A stretch of DNA of 64,000 bases from an uncultured Gammaproteobacteria bacterium (GCA_913060975.1 CAJXVC010000003.1:62001-126000); one strand, 5' to 3'. Positions 33,844 through 44,282 are shown, counted from the first letter of the stretch. A program made the numbers and translations. The notes: generated by a model from the letters alone, not told the origin.

Positions 33844-36225
33844 TTAGAAATTGGCATTAATGCTTAGCCAAAAATTACGCGCCTTGTCCTTGTTGTTGTA
33901 GTCGTCAATGAAGTCCGGGGTGTAGCTGCCATCAGCTTCCTGCACGAACAAAGTCTGAAAGCCGGTAAAATCTTCATCCAGCAAGTTATTGACCCGTGCG
34001 CTGAGCGTGATGCGGTCATTGATATGATACTGGGCACCCAGATGCAGCACATCATAAGCGTTATAGTACAGATCGTTACCGTTGGCATCAGTACCCCGGA
34101 AGCGATCCGAACGTGATTCCATGGTCAGCTGTAAACTTGCTGCAGTAGTCACATACCAATCCAGTGTCGTATTAAACATGGTCTCGGCGGTGTTGGTGAG
34201 CGGTTGGCCAGCGTCTGGACCGGTCAGTTGCTCGCTGTCAGTCCACGTGTAGTTGGCACGTAGTGATAATTGTTCCAGTAACTGATAACGACCCGCGATT
34301 TCCAGACCCTGAATTTCAGCCTCATCGATATTGACCCGTTGCGAATAGCTGGTGTAATTCAACTCGCCGTAAGAACCGAGATTGGCACAAGGTCTGACGC
34401 CACCGGTTTGTTCACAACTAAGACTGGTTTCGCCGCGGGAGATCTTGTCCTTAAAATCATTGAGGAAGTAGGTGATATTGAAATTGTGACTGTTCTGAGT
34501 AGAGGTCCAGTACAACGCTATTTCTTTGTTCACGCTGGTTTCCGGTTTCAGGTCCGGATTGCCCACAAAGGGCGAAGTACCCTGGCCGCCAAAGCCAGTG
34601 ACGCCGTCATATAAATCTGTTGTCTTGGGCGTCTTGTAGCCCGTACTAACACCACCTTTAACCGTCCAGGCATCGCTGAGTGTATACACAGCATAGGCGC
34701 GTGGACTCAGGTGCTGACCGAAGACCTGATGATCGTCATGGCGCAGACCAAAGGTGAGCGTCAGTGGGTCGACTGGTGTCCAATTGTCCTCGGCAAATAA
34801 CGAGAACATTTCATGATTTTGGACAACGCCGGCGCCATCCAGTCCGCCTTCCATACCAAACACACCGTCATCGAGTTCGCCGTCAATCACCTGACCACCA
34901 ACGACAAAATGATGCCGTCCACCAAAACCCTCAACCGGCTTCTCAAGGCGCACATCCAGTGTGTATTGCTTGCTGTCCAGATTACGTGCGGGACGCGGTA
35001 AGAAGGTCGCTTCGGCCAGAGAGCGGCGCTCGTCCTCAGACAGGCTGGCGTATTCGCCGGTACCGTCCCACATCTCCTGCAGATTCAATCGTTCGGCCAC
35101 CGTTAGCGGCAAGGTGCGACCTGCATTGCTGGTATCGATATAGGCCAGAGAGACCAGACTTTTGGCGAAGCCCCAATCCGCATCATGTGTCAGTGCCCAT
35201 TGATTGCGGTCAAACTGCTGATCAGCTGCGTAGCCGGCACGGGGATTCACTTGACCGCCGCGTTCTTGCCAGATGGAACTGATATTGTCGACAGTGCCGA
35301 GGGGGTAGGAAAGGGTGCCCAGATTATTCTCAAAGGGCGTGTTGTCATATTTCTGTTGCGAGACATCGTAGTCGAAGCTGACTCGCTGTTCCGCTGCAGG
35401 CGTCCAGTTGAGTGTGAACCCATAGGTCTTGTTGGTGTTGTCGACTGTTTTGCCGCCGCGGCCAAATCCCAGTGCGCGTTCGTGGGATTCACCGGCTGGA
35501 TCATAAATGAGTTCGTATTCGGGCTCGGAAGCTTCGCGTTCATACCAGGAGCCACGCAGGGCAAGACTAAGAGTGTCATCGATCAGTGGGCCGAATATCG
35601 CCAGATCATAGGTTGTATCAGCGCCAAAGGCTTTGTTTTCCTGAAAGCTGTGGCCAGCAGTCACAGAGCCAGACCAGCTTTGCGCTGAAGATTTTGTAAT
35701 GATGTTGATGACACCGCCAAGCGCATCGGCACCATACAGGGTAGAAGCAGGGCCGCGAATAACTTCGATGCGCTCGATCGCTTCCAGGGGTGGCACATGA
35801 TTGAACTGGTTGCCGCCAAAGTTGTTTGGATAGATATCGCCATGATTGTTCTGGCGCTTGCCATCCACCAGCAGCAAGGTGTAATCCGAGCCCATGCCGC
35901 GCATGCTGATCGTGCGTTGGCCGGTTTTATCGGACGTCTCACCGACGTCAACACCTTCCAATTCACGCACGGCATCAATCAGCGTGATGTAAGGGCGTTT
36001 TTGCAATTCGGCGCTGCTGACGACTGAAATACTGGCTGGGGCATCGACCAAGCGCTGGCTGATGCCAGAGGCAGTCACAACAATTTCTTCGACGCCGTCA
36101 CCAGACCCGGATTGCGCAGCGCTCATGCTGGCACTCAAGCCAAACAGGGCGATAGCAATACCCTGGCTGACTTTGTTGCTAAGAAAGTGGGAACCCGCTG
36201 GCCCGCGTGCGGCTTCTAGTGGCAT
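33844..36225 (-). CDS. TonB-dependent siderophore/iron receptor (CirA/FepA-like)
   Basis: Outer-membrane receptor of 793 residues. A TonB box-like segment (EEIVVTA) follows the signal peptide. The plug has PASISVVSSAELQ, ISMRGMGSDYTLLLVDGKRQ and EVIRGPASTLYGADALGGVINIIT, typical of CirA/FepA-type receptors. A 22-stranded barrel follows, ending in Phe (NFWLSINANF). A Fur box lies just upstream, so expression should rise under iron starvation. The ligand (ferric siderophore or other iron complex) cannot be told from sequence. AGGAGC lies before the ATG. Confidence 0.94.
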   Translation of the reverse strand: MPLEAARGPAGSHFLSNKVSQGIAIALFGLSASMSAAQSGSGDGVEEIVVTASGISQRLVDAPASISVVSSAELQKRPYITLIDAVRELEGVDVGETSDKTGQRTISMRGMGSDYTLLLVDGKRQNNHGDIYPNNFGGNQFNHVPPLEAIERIEVIRGPASTLYGADALGGVINIITKSSAQSWSGSVTAGHSFQENKAFGADTTYDLAIFGPLIDDTLSLALRGSWYEREASEPEYELIYDPAGESHERALGFGRGGKTVDNTNKTYGFTLNWTPAAEQRVSFDYDVSQQKYDNTPFENNLGTLSYPLGTVDNISSIWQERGGQVNPRAGYAADQQFDRNQWALTHDADWGFAKSLVSLAYIDTSNAGRTLPLTVAERLNLQEMWDGTGEYASLSEDERRSLAEATFLPRPARNLDSKQYTLDVRLEKPVEGFGGRHHFVVGGQVIDGELDDGVFGMEGGLDGAGVVQNHEMFSLFAEDNWTPVDPLTLTFGLRHDDHQVFGQHLSPRAYAVYTLSDAWTVKGGVSTGYKTPKTTDLYDGVTGFGGQGTSPFVGNPDLKPETSVNKEIALYWTSTQNSHNFNITYFLNDFKDKISRGETSLSCEQTGGVRPCANLGSYGELNYTSYSQRVNIDEAEIQGLEIAGRYQLLEQLSLRANYTWTDSEQLTGPDAGQPLTNTAETMFNTTLDWYVTTAASLQLTMESRSDRFRGTDANGNDLYYNAYDVLHLGAQYHINDRITLSARVNNLLDEDFTGFQTLFVQEADGSYTPDFIDDYNNKDKARNFWLSINANF

Positions 36226-36254
36226 GGTGTTGCTCCTGCTGTGAATGAAAACGC

Positions 36255-36275
36255 GAATGATAATGATTCTCAGTT
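36255..36275 (-). promoter_or_regulatory. Fur box
   Basis: GCGAATGATAATGATTCTCAG contains GATAATGATT, a close match to the first half of the Fur consensus GATAATGATAATCATTATC, with overlapping NAT-like repeats. It is located about 30 bp upstream of the TonB receptor start codon, where it would cover the promoter. Confidence 0.75.
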
Positions 36276-36477
36276 GTTAATGCAACGTAAAGATGATGGC
36301 AAGCTCTAGTCATGGCTTTTCGAAGTTGGCAACTGCTGCTATCTGGCGGGAACTGCAGGAGGTGAGAATGGCTTGGTCGGAGCCGGGGAGTTGTTGGGGC
36401 AATCAGAGCGAGCCAAACGGCAGTTGAAAGATTGAGAATCCGGGAGTCCGATCAGAGGCTAATCGGATTACTGGCGA

Positions 36478-37269
36478 CTAATACTCGGTGATATCCGCCA
36501 TCTCAATTTCGCCAAGCCCAAACAAGACACTGCAGTCGGACGCATCCTGGAGGATATGCCCGGCGGTGGGAAACATGGCCATGCCGTCACCGGTAAAGCG
36601 CGGATCATCACACTCGCCGTCATTGGCATACTCGCCACTGTCGTCGCCGAAGTCGATATCGCTGTTCACCATGTTGTGCAGCAAGTTATCGAGTGAGGCA
36701 TTGGCATTGAGATTGGCCCACATGGTGGCGCTGTATTCAGTGACCAGTATAGTCACCTCGTCGGAATTTCCTGAGCTGGCCTGCTTGCCGACCATGACCA
36801 GATAATCGCCACCGGGCGCGGGTGAGATTTCCACCCCGGGATTGCCATAGCGCAAGTGTGTTGAGTCCTCGTTACAGTAGAGCGTGCCGTCTGGTGCGCG
36901 CACTATTAGCGCTGTGTCATCCATTGCGTCGGCGAAAATACCAAGTCGGTCGCTGCCAGCATAATGAACAACAAGTGCTGCATCAGCCGGGTCAAAGTGA
37001 CCGCTGCAATTACTGGTATTGAGGGGGTTGGTCAACAAGCTGGTGACCACTAGCGAGTGACTTGCAGGGTCAGGCGAGAAGCCTACTGGCAGAGTTATGG
37101 TTGCGCTGCTGCTAGTCATTGCCTTTGATTCCTGCGCGGTGACGGGTAGCGCTGCGGCAATACCAGCAACGGCTGTCAAAGCGGCTAGCCTGATACGAGT
37201 CTTACTTCTTGATAAATAGCTGAATAGAAAGCAGTCGAAGAAGGGGCGGTAAAAAGAGCTGGGCAGCAC
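36478..37269 (-). CDS. secreted protein of unknown function with DGECDDPRF motif
   Basis: Protein of 263 residues with an N-terminal signal region (LAALTAVAGIAAALPVTAQ). The middle is a pre-peptidase-like beta domain (about residues 60-185). The C-terminal segment has DFGDDSGEYANDGECDDPRF and a later DASDC. I know this Asp/Asn/Cys-rich motif from repeated modules in secreted proteins of proteobacteria and cyanobacteria, with unknown function. The two Cys probably form a disulfide, and the acidic stretch may bind calcium. The start is a GTG with weak RBS, so the N-terminus is uncertain. It stands alone between two TonB receptor genes. Confidence 0.65.
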   Translation of the reverse strand: MLPSSFYRPFFDCFLFSYLSRSKTRIRLAALTAVAGIAAALPVTAQESKAMTSSSATITLPVGFSPDPASHSLVVTSLLTNPLNTSNCSGHFDPADAALVVHYAGSDRLGIFADAMDDTALIVRAPDGTLYCNEDSTHLRYGNPGVEISPAPGGDYLVMVGKQASSGNSDEVTILVTEYSATMWANLNANASLDNLLHNMVNSDIDFGDDSGEYANDGECDDPRFTGDGMAMFPTAGHILQDASDCSVLFGLGEIEMADITEY

Positions 37270-37353
37270 TGCTATCTAAATCCTGTAAGGGCAATGGAAA
37301 GTCGGGGCGCAGTGTAACGTATATTGAGCTGGCAGTGGGTAGTAAGCAGGCAT

Positions 37354-37390
37354 AAAAAAACCCGGCCACCTTGCGGTAACCGGGCTTTTC
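37354..37390 (-). terminator. intrinsic terminator
   Basis: On the minus strand CCCGG-TTACC-gcaa-GGT-GG-CCGGG forms a GC-rich stem followed by TTTTTTT. It ends the Oar-like receptor gene. Confidence 0.85.
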
Positions 37391-37405
37391 GTTAGATCAG
37401 CTTGC

Positions 37406-40400
37406 TTAGAAGTCGATCTGCAGACCCATGCGGATCTGGTACAGAGTTGCTTGTTCACGCAGATCTGTAATCGTTCGGTTGTTGAACTGCTCGTAGACAT
37501 AGCGTCCTTGATCGTCCAAAGACATATCGACCGCTACTTGCGCAAAGAACTCATTGTCATACTGCACGCCCCAGCTATCGTCGAGCAGATTCAGGACGTT
37601 GTAGATCTTCAGGTATGCCAATGCGTTACCACCGAAGAAAGGCAGGTCCTGGTCAATACGGAAATCCATACGTGACGACCAGGATGAGAAGCTTTCATTA
37701 CGTGGTACGAAACCGCCAGCGAAGGCTGCATAGCCATTTTCCTCGATGAAAGAGGCAAATGCCGCAGTATCGAAGTTAGGACCTGCTACAACATTCGGAT
37801 CGTTGGCAGTCGGGATGTAGAGCAAGTGACGGCCAAAGAAACCATCGCCTTCCAGGTCACTGGAGCTCATTACATAGCTCTGTGGCTGGCCTTGCTTACG
37901 GATAAACTGCGCAGTGAAACGTGTTTCGTGGCCCGGGATGAAATCGTGACCGTAAGTCACGCTACCCACGAAGCGCTTTGGCGTTACGTAGTCTGAAGTT
38001 GCTGCTGTTGGATCCAGCAGTGTGTAGGCTGACAATCCACTGAAGTTGGAGCCCGCGACAGATGAGTTCATCGGGCTGACGTCTGTGTTTTCCGTGTAGG
38101 CATAACCCAGCATCCAATCCAGACCGAAGTCATAGGATTGTTTGGCAACCAAAGACAGAGACAGGCCTTCACCTTCAGTTGTTGAGTTAGTCAGCATGAA
38201 GTTGTCTTCGCCACGAGTGTAGTCAAAGATTGGCTGACCAGCAGCTGTGCGACCAACCACTTCCTGAGAAATGTCCTCGTAGTAAACAGCGTCTTGCTGC
38301 TTGGAGTACAACACGTCGGCATCCACTGTCATGCCGCTGTCGAACGTGTAAGTAGCGCCCAGTGCATATTTCCACTCAGCTGGCTGCTCGTAGTTCGGGT
38401 CAATCAGCGACAATGCTTCAGTTGAGGCGTTAGCTGCGCTAGTGGCAGCAACCTGATCAACCAGAGTTTGTGGTACGTCATAGCCAGGTCGGCCAGCACC
38501 GCTTAATGGCACATCAGAGAAAATAGACTGAGAGCTATCGAAGTTGCGGAACTGGAGTTGGACGTTGCTAATACCATCGTTGCTCCAGGCGTTGGTCAGC
38601 CAAACGTTCGGATTGCCGCCGCCATACAGGCCAACACCACCGCGAACAGTCAGGTTGTAAGCCGCTTCCCAGGTGAAACCCAGTCGTGGCATCAACAGGT
38701 CTACACCATCAATGTTGGCATTGTTGGGAATGCCGAACAAGTCAGTGAAAGCCTGGTTGAATGTTGGACGGTCGTCCATGCTGAATTCTTCATAACGCAG
38801 ACCACCGACCAGAGTCAGGTTGTACTGCGGGATGTAGAATTCGTCCTGAATGTAGAACGTGTTCAGCACATTATTAAAGGTTGCAGCGGCATCGTTTGCA
38901 TTGTTGGTACCACCACCGCTTCCGTAGTAGACGCGGCTTGGGCGGCCCAGCTCAAATTTGTCGAGGCCGGACAGTGAGCAGCTTGGATCATCGAAGCGAC
39001 CCTGGGCAGACAGTGCCGCACAGGAAGCCGGGTTGTTGCCGGAATCGTCGAAGTAATCCCACTCACCACCGTTAGAGTGCTGCACGAACTGGTTGAATAC
39101 ATTCAGCTCATCACGCTCATAACCAAAAGTCAGGATGTGATCGCCAGCCAGATATTGGCCGTTGAACTTGTACAGTGTGGAATCCCAGTTCAGGCGGTTG
39201 GCCTGACGTGAGTCATCGGCACCCAGATAAACCACGTTGTTGCCAAGGCTGATCTGGTGGTCACCGAAGTCTTTCGGGCCCACTGTGACCTGGGAGTCGA
39301 TCATTTCGTTGGTGTTGTAGAACACCTCAGTTGAGAAAGCATCAGTCCACTGTGATTGCAGTTTGACCGTGAGCGTATCCAGCTCAGCGCCTTTGCGGTA
39401 GAAGTGATTGGCGAATTCGAATTCGTTGCTGTCACTGTCTGAGGCGCGATCTTCGAAACCATCGTAGTAGTTGTAGATCACAGCTACAGCGTGGTCAGCA
39501 TTGATGTTCCAGTCAGCGCGCAACATGTAGTTTTCCGCTTCCTGGGCACCGTCACTTGGCTGGCCGCCAGCGTCGTAGTTATACAGATTCGAGGCAATCG
39601 AGCTAATGCGATTGTATTCGTCCTGGCTCAACCAGGGGCGCTCTTCACCGGAACCTGATCCTGCGAAACCTTGAGAGATGAATTCAGGCTGCTCGGCCAT
39701 CTGGTAAGCACCGTAGATGAACAGGCTGTCTTCGATGATCGGACCACCGACGCTGAAACCGTAGGTTTTTTCGTCGTAGTCAGGCGTTGAGTAAGTATTC
39801 GTGCTGCCGTCGGCAAGGCGGATGGAATCGCCACGCAGGCCTTCGTTAGTGCCCTCATAAAAAGCAGTACCGGCCCACTCGTTAGTGCCAGACTTGGTGA
39901 CCGCGTTGATGTTACAGCCAGAGAAGCCGCCGTAAGTCACGTCAAACGGGGCCAACTCAGCAGAAACCTGAGCCACTGACTCGTAAGGGAAAGGCATGCC
40001 GGTTGCAGTGGCGTAGCCGTTGCTGTTCAGACCAAAGCGGTCATTCTGGGCCACACCATCAAGGCTGACGGAGTTAAAGCGCGGGTGTTTGCCGACACAG
40101 TTGGTCTGTGAATCACGGGCATCACCGTCCAGATTGAAACGTGGATCCAGTGAGTACACATCGCGGATATCGCGGTTATAGGACACGGCAGTGTCCAGTT
40201 CGAAGGCGCCAAACGTGGCGGCGGGGCCAGCGGCGACGTCTACCAGGGTATTGGCTTGGCCAAGAACAATGATTTCTTCTAAGGAGGAAGTGCCCATGTC
40301 CACGGTCAGGTTGTAAATATCACCCAGATCGATTGAGTCGATAGTCACGGTTCTGGAATTGTTGATAGTTACTGTGTATGGACCACCTACAGACAGGTTG

Positions 40401-40624
40401 GTCGCATAGAACGTACCTGATGAGTTGGATTGCAGAGTACGAGTGTTGCCGGTACGAGAGTCTTCAACAACAACAGTGGCATTAGCTAGTGGGCTGCCGC
40501 TGGCATCGACGAGACGGCCGCGAATGCCGGACGACGTATCTTGGGCTGCCAGTTCACCGGAAAATCCGATAGCCAGCAGAATGGACGTGCAAAGTAATTT
40601 TCTAGCACCACGTGGACAGTGCAT
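37406..40624 (-). CDS. Oar-like TonB-dependent receptor with carboxypeptidase-regulatory domain
   Basis: Outer-membrane receptor of 1072 residues. The signal peptide is followed by a CarboxypepD_reg-like beta-sandwich (about 30-110; GIRGRLVDASGSPLANATVVVEDSRTGN). A TonB-box-like LEEIIVLGQ comes next, then a plug (about 120-260; VTKSGTNEWAGTAFYEG) and a very large barrel ending in Phe (IRMGLQIDF). This Oar layout is common in marine Gammaproteobacteria and Bacteroidetes and is usually linked to peptide, polymer or OMV functions. No partner genes are adjacent. A strong terminator follows. Confidence 0.92.
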   Translation of the reverse strand: MHCPRGARKLLCTSILLAIGFSGELAAQDTSSGIRGRLVDASGSPLANATVVVEDSRTGNTRTLQSNSSGTFYATNLSVGGPYTVTINNSRTVTIDSIDLGDIYNLTVDMGTSSLEEIIVLGQANTLVDVAAGPAATFGAFELDTAVSYNRDIRDVYSLDPRFNLDGDARDSQTNCVGKHPRFNSVSLDGVAQNDRFGLNSNGYATATGMPFPYESVAQVSAELAPFDVTYGGFSGCNINAVTKSGTNEWAGTAFYEGTNEGLRGDSIRLADGSTNTYSTPDYDEKTYGFSVGGPIIEDSLFIYGAYQMAEQPEFISQGFAGSGSGEERPWLSQDEYNRISSIASNLYNYDAGGQPSDGAQEAENYMLRADWNINADHAVAVIYNYYDGFEDRASDSDSNEFEFANHFYRKGAELDTLTVKLQSQWTDAFSTEVFYNTNEMIDSQVTVGPKDFGDHQISLGNNVVYLGADDSRQANRLNWDSTLYKFNGQYLAGDHILTFGYERDELNVFNQFVQHSNGGEWDYFDDSGNNPASCAALSAQGRFDDPSCSLSGLDKFELGRPSRVYYGSGGGTNNANDAAATFNNVLNTFYIQDEFYIPQYNLTLVGGLRYEEFSMDDRPTFNQAFTDLFGIPNNANIDGVDLLMPRLGFTWEAAYNLTVRGGVGLYGGGNPNVWLTNAWSNDGISNVQLQFRNFDSSQSIFSDVPLSGAGRPGYDVPQTLVDQVAATSAANASTEALSLIDPNYEQPAEWKYALGATYTFDSGMTVDADVLYSKQQDAVYYEDISQEVVGRTAAGQPIFDYTRGEDNFMLTNSTTEGEGLSLSLVAKQSYDFGLDWMLGYAYTENTDVSPMNSSVAGSNFSGLSAYTLLDPTAATSDYVTPKRFVGSVTYGHDFIPGHETRFTAQFIRKQGQPQSYVMSSSDLEGDGFFGRHLLYIPTANDPNVVAGPNFDTAAFASFIEENGYAAFAGGFVPRNESFSSWSSRMDFRIDQDLPFFGGNALAYLKIYNVLNLLDDSWGVQYDNEFFAQVAVDMSLDDQGRYVYEQFNNRTITDLREQATLYQIRMGLQIDF

Positions 40625-40866
40625 AGAGCTCCTCCTGATAGATGTATAAAAACGGGAATTGTGGGATTTGTATATCCGGTGCGTATTTTGTTTCGCTTTC
40701 GTGAAACCCTAATGACCGGAAAGTGACAGTTATATTAAAAAATTATTACAGTTTTGCGACAACGGAATGGTAGCGCGGCAAAATCTCTAAATCATCAACT
40801 AATGCGGGTAAATGTCCTTTTTTGCCCGTACTGATTTCAAAATTTTGCTACAGCATAGTGCATCCT

Positions 40867-43707
40867 TCACTTTTGCTTCTGGGCAAGTACTGGTTTCAGG
40901 TATTCGCCAGTATGTGAACCCTTCGCTTTGGCCACTTCTTCCGGAGTGCCCTCGGCGATAATCTGACCGCCGCCACTTCCGCCTTCCGGGCCCAGATCGA
41001 CGATCCAGTCAGCAGTCTTGATGACGTCGAGGTTGTGTTCGATCACCACGATCGTATTGCCCTGATCGCGCAGGTGGTGCAGCACGCTTAATAATTGGCG
41101 GATATCCTGAAAGTGCAAGCCAGTAGTTGGCTCATCAAGGATGTACAGTGTTTTGCCAGTATCACGTTTGGAGAGTTCCCGACTGAGTTTCACGCGCTGG
41201 GCTTCACCGCCGGACAGCGTCGTCGCCGCCTGACCGAGGCAGATATAGGACAGGCCTACGTCGATCAGGGTCTGCAGCTTGCGGGCGATGACCGGGACGG
41301 CGTCGAAGAACTCGCGGGCATCCTCGATAGTCATATCCAGCACTTCGCAAATGTTCTTGCCTTTATATTGGACTTCCAGGGTCTCGCGGTTATAGCGCTT
41401 GCCCCGACATACATCACAGGCCACATAGACATCAGGCAGGAAGTGCATCTCGACCTTGACCACGCCATCGCCCTGACAGGCTTCGCAGCGTCCACCTTTG
41501 ACATTAAAGCTGAAGCGGCCGGGCTTGTAGCCACGGCTCCGGGCTTCTTCAGTCCCGGCGAATAACTCGCGTACTGGCGTGAAGATGCCGGTATAGGTGG
41601 CAGGATTGGAACGCGGCGTCCGCCCGATCGGGCTCTGGTCGATATCGACCACCTTGTCCAGATGCTCCATGCCTTCAATGCTGTCATAGGGGGCTGGATT
41701 GAGTGTGGTGGCACCATTGAGCTTGCTGGCGGAAATCGGATACAGGGTATTGTTGATCAGGGTGGATTTGCCCGAGCCGGATACACCAGTGATGCAGGTA
41801 AACAGGCCAATCGGAATCTTCAGCGCGACTTTCTTGAGATTATTGCCCCGCGCACCCTTGATATGGAGCATCTTGTCCATGTCGCGCGGTATGCGCTCGG
41901 CCGGAATGGCGATGCATTCCTTGCCGCTGAGGAATTTGCCAGTCAGGGATTTTTTATTGCCGGTGATATCGGCCAGCTTACCCTCGGCGACGATTTCACC
42001 ACCGTGCACGCCGGCACCGGGGCCAATATCGATAATGTGATCGGCGCTGCGAATGGCTTCCTCGTCATGCTCGACGACAATTACCGTGTTGCCAAGATCG
42101 CGCAGATGGAACAGAGTGTTGAGTAGACGACTGTTGTCGCGCTGATGCAGGCCAATAGAAGGCTCATCCAGAATATACATCACACCAACCAGTCCGGCGC
42201 CGATTTGGCTGGCCAACCGAATGCGCTGGGCTTCACCACCAGAGAGGGTGTCGGCACTGCGGCTCAGCGTAAGATAGTTGAGGCCGACATCGACCAGAAA
42301 CTGCAGGCGGTCCTGCAACTCTTTCAAGACCTTTTCAGCAATCTTGGCGCGTTTGCCGGCCAGCTTGAGTTTATGGAAATACTCGGTGGCGTGGCTCACT
42401 GTCATGTTGGTGATGCTGGGCAGATTCTTGCCCTTGATCAGTACATGCCGGGCATCCTGTTTCAGGCGCGTGCCTTCGCAGTCCGGGCAGGACTGAGAGC
42501 TCAAATACTTGGCCAGTTCTTCCCGGACCATGCTCGATTCGGTTTCCCGATAACGCCGTTCCATATTGGGCAGGATGCCTTCGAATGGGTAGCTGCGGGT
42601 GACGCGGTCACCGCGATCATTGACGTAGTGGAAGTCCACCACTTCATCGCCGCTGCCATGCAGGATGACCTTGCGGTGTTTCTTGCTCAGTTTCTTGAAT
42701 GGCGTATCGATGGAAAAGCCGAAATGCTCAGCCAGTGATGACAGCATGGAGAAATAATAGAAATTACGCCGATCCCAGCCGCGAATGGCGCCTTCAGACA
42801 AGGCCAGAGCCTCGTCGGTAATAATGCGGCTCTCGTCAAAATACTGTTTCAGGCCCAGACCGTCACAAGAGGAGCAGGCACCGGCAGGGTTATTGAAAGA
42901 GAACAGTCGTGGTTCCAGCTCGGAGATACTGTGGCCGCACATCGGGCAGGCAAACAGTGAGGAGAACACCATATCGTCTTCGGTGGTCTCGGTATCCATG
43001 ATGCTCACCGTGGCCAGGCCATCGGCGAGCTGAATCGCGGTCTCAAAACTTTCGGCTAGTCGCTGTTCCAGCCCCGGCTTGATCTTGACCCGGTCAATGA
43101 CGACGTCGATAGAGTGTTTCTTGTTCTTCTCCAGATCGGGCGGATACTCGATCTCGCACACCAGCCCGTCAACACGGGCCCGGATAAAGCCGCTGCTGCG
43201 CAGCTCATTGAAGACATGCAGATGTTCACCCTTGCGGTCACGAATAATTGGTGCCAGCACCATGACCCGGGTGTCTTCTGGCATGGCCATAACCTTGTCC
43301 ACCATCTGGCTGACCGTCTGGGCCTCCAGCTTGATATTGTGCTCGGGACAATGCGGCTCACCGACACGGGCAAACAACAGGCGCAAATAGTCGTAGATCT
43401 CGGTAATCGTGCCCACAGTGGAGCGCGGATTATGCGAGGTCGATTTCTGCTCGATGGAAATCGCCGGTGACAGCCCTTCGATATGATCGATATCGGGTTT
43501 CTCCATCATGGAGAGAAACTGGCGCGCATAGGTCGACAGCGATTCAACATAGCGGCGCTGACCTTCGGCGTAGAGCGTATCAAAGGCCAGAGAGGATTTG
43601 CCTGAGCCTGACAAGCCGGTAATAACTACCAGTTTGTCGCGGGGAATTTCGATATTGATGTTCTTGAGATTGTGGGTGCGGGCACCGCGTACGACTATCT
43701 TGTCCAT
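40867..43707 (-). CDS. uvrA: excinuclease ABC subunit A
   Basis: DNA-damage sensor of nucleotide excision repair, 946 residues, close to the usual 940. Two ABC modules each show Walker A ([20 protein letters not shown] begins the first, [15 protein letters not shown] the second) and signature SGGEAQR. A zinc finger is in [28 protein letters not shown], and the C-terminal zinc module is [12 protein letters not shown] with CDVCRGKRY. It is divergent from ssb as in E. coli. I do not see a clear LexA box in the upstream region. Confidence 0.98.
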   Translation of the reverse strand: MDKIVVRGARTHNLKNINIEIPRDKLVVITGLSGSGKSSLAFDTLYAEGQRRYVESLSTYARQFLSMMEKPDIDHIEGLSPAISIEQKSTSHNPRSTVGTITEIYDYLRLLFARVGEPHCPEHNIKLEAQTVSQMVDKVMAMPEDTRVMVLAPIIRDRKGEHLHVFNELRSSGFIRARVDGLVCEIEYPPDLEKNKKHSIDVVIDRVKIKPGLEQRLAESFETAIQLADGLATVSIMDTETTEDDMVFSSLFACPMCGHSISELEPRLFSFNNPAGACSSCDGLGLKQYFDESRIITDEALALSEGAIRGWDRRNFYYFSMLSSLAEHFGFSIDTPFKKLSKKHRKVILHGSGDEVVDFHYVNDRGDRVTRSYPFEGILPNMERRYRETESSMVREELAKYLSSQSCPDCEGTRLKQDARHVLIKGKNLPSITNMTVSHATEYFHKLKLAGKRAKIAEKVLKELQDRLQFLVDVGLNYLTLSRSADTLSGGEAQRIRLASQIGAGLVGVMYILDEPSIGLHQRDNSRLLNTLFHLRDLGNTVIVVEHDEEAIRSADHIIDIGPGAGVHGGEIVAEGKLADITGNKKSLTGKFLSGKECIAIPAERIPRDMDKMLHIKGARGNNLKKVALKIPIGLFTCITGVSGSGKSTLINNTLYPISASKLNGATTLNPAPYDSIEGMEHLDKVVDIDQSPIGRTPRSNPATYTGIFTPVRELFAGTEEARSRGYKPGRFSFNVKGGRCEACQGDGVVKVEMHFLPDVYVACDVCRGKRYNRETLEVQYKGKNICEVLDMTIEDAREFFDAVPVIARKLQTLIDVGLSYICLGQAATTLSGGEAQRVKLSRELSKRDTGKTLYILDEPTTGLHFQDIRQLLSVLHHLRDQGNTIVVIEHNLDVIKTADWIVDLGPEGGSGGGQIIAEGTPEEVAKAKGSHTGEYLKPVLAQKQK

Positions 43708-43921
43708 GAACAGCTCAGGTTAGGGTGGGGAAACCGACCATTATCGGAAATTTTGTTTGCCCGAGTAAAGGACGCAATTGACTGGATGTGATTACTTGCT
43801 GTTCAGTACGTGGATTAAGTGGGGTTGGATGCTTGATTTTATTGTCTATTTTGTTGGTCGGTGTTGATGTGGGTGTTTTTTAAAAGGTTGATGGTTATGA
43901 GCATCTGGCGCGCACTAGGGC

Positions 43922-44013
43922 GGGACTGCTGTGCTGGCGCCCTCCAATGGGCCATCCCTGGCCCGGTCCCGCGCCCGTCCCTGGCGCTAGTCGGGCGCCA
44001 GCACAGCAGTCCC
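43922..44013 (-). repeat. hairpin element A with conserved core
   Basis: A 21-bp perfect inverted repeat, starting GGGACTGCTGTGCTGGCGCC, with arms 43922-43942 and 43993-44013. It encloses a 50-nt core. Read on the minus strand, the core is 40/50 identical (first 40 positions 36/40) to that of element B, which has different arms. The core can fold into two small hairpins with loops AGGGACG and GGGA (GGGCCA-GGGA-TGGCCC). Weaker pairing extends outwards to CTGGC/GCCAG at 43905 and 44036. It may be a mobile or structural repeat of this genome. Confidence 0.75.
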
Positions 44014-44186
44014 ACCCAAGCGCGAATCAGTGCCAGCGGATGATTCTGCGGTTCTTTTTTGGGCTGTGTGTTAGTGACTTTGCTAACTGCAATTCCTTTG
44101 CATGTGTTTTCGGTCGTGAAGATTTGGCTTGGCGGTAGTCCGCAGCTACTTTTGCGTGGCAATCTGGCACTGCATCCGCAGGCGTT

Positions 44187-44282
44187 GGAGCCCGGGGTGG
44201 TGCGGCTGTGAGTAGCGACAGGGACAGGCGCGGGACGGGGCCAGGGATGGGCCCACCGAACAGCCGCAGCAACCCGGGCTCC
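44187..44282 (+). repeat. hairpin element B with conserved core
   Basis: Inverted repeat with 23-bp arms (44187-44209 and 44260-44282; GGAGCCCGGG...TGCGGCTGT) carrying two mismatches, and a 50-nt core of the same length as element A's. Shared core motifs include AGGGAC, GGCGCGGGAC and GGGCCAGGGATGG. It lies in inverted orientation to element A, and both are preceded by CTGGCACTG 35-37 nt before the core. Arms differ between A and B but remain self-complementary. Confidence 0.75.

Noticed and set aside
40795-40845. Possible uvrA terminator GCGGGTAAA...TTTGCCCGT
   Set aside because: The stem has a mismatch/wobble and no T-run in the right place on the minus strand, so I do not list it as a terminator.
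43861-43920. LexA/SOS box for uvrA and ssb
   Set aside because: I searched the region for CTGT-N8-ACAG and found no good match.
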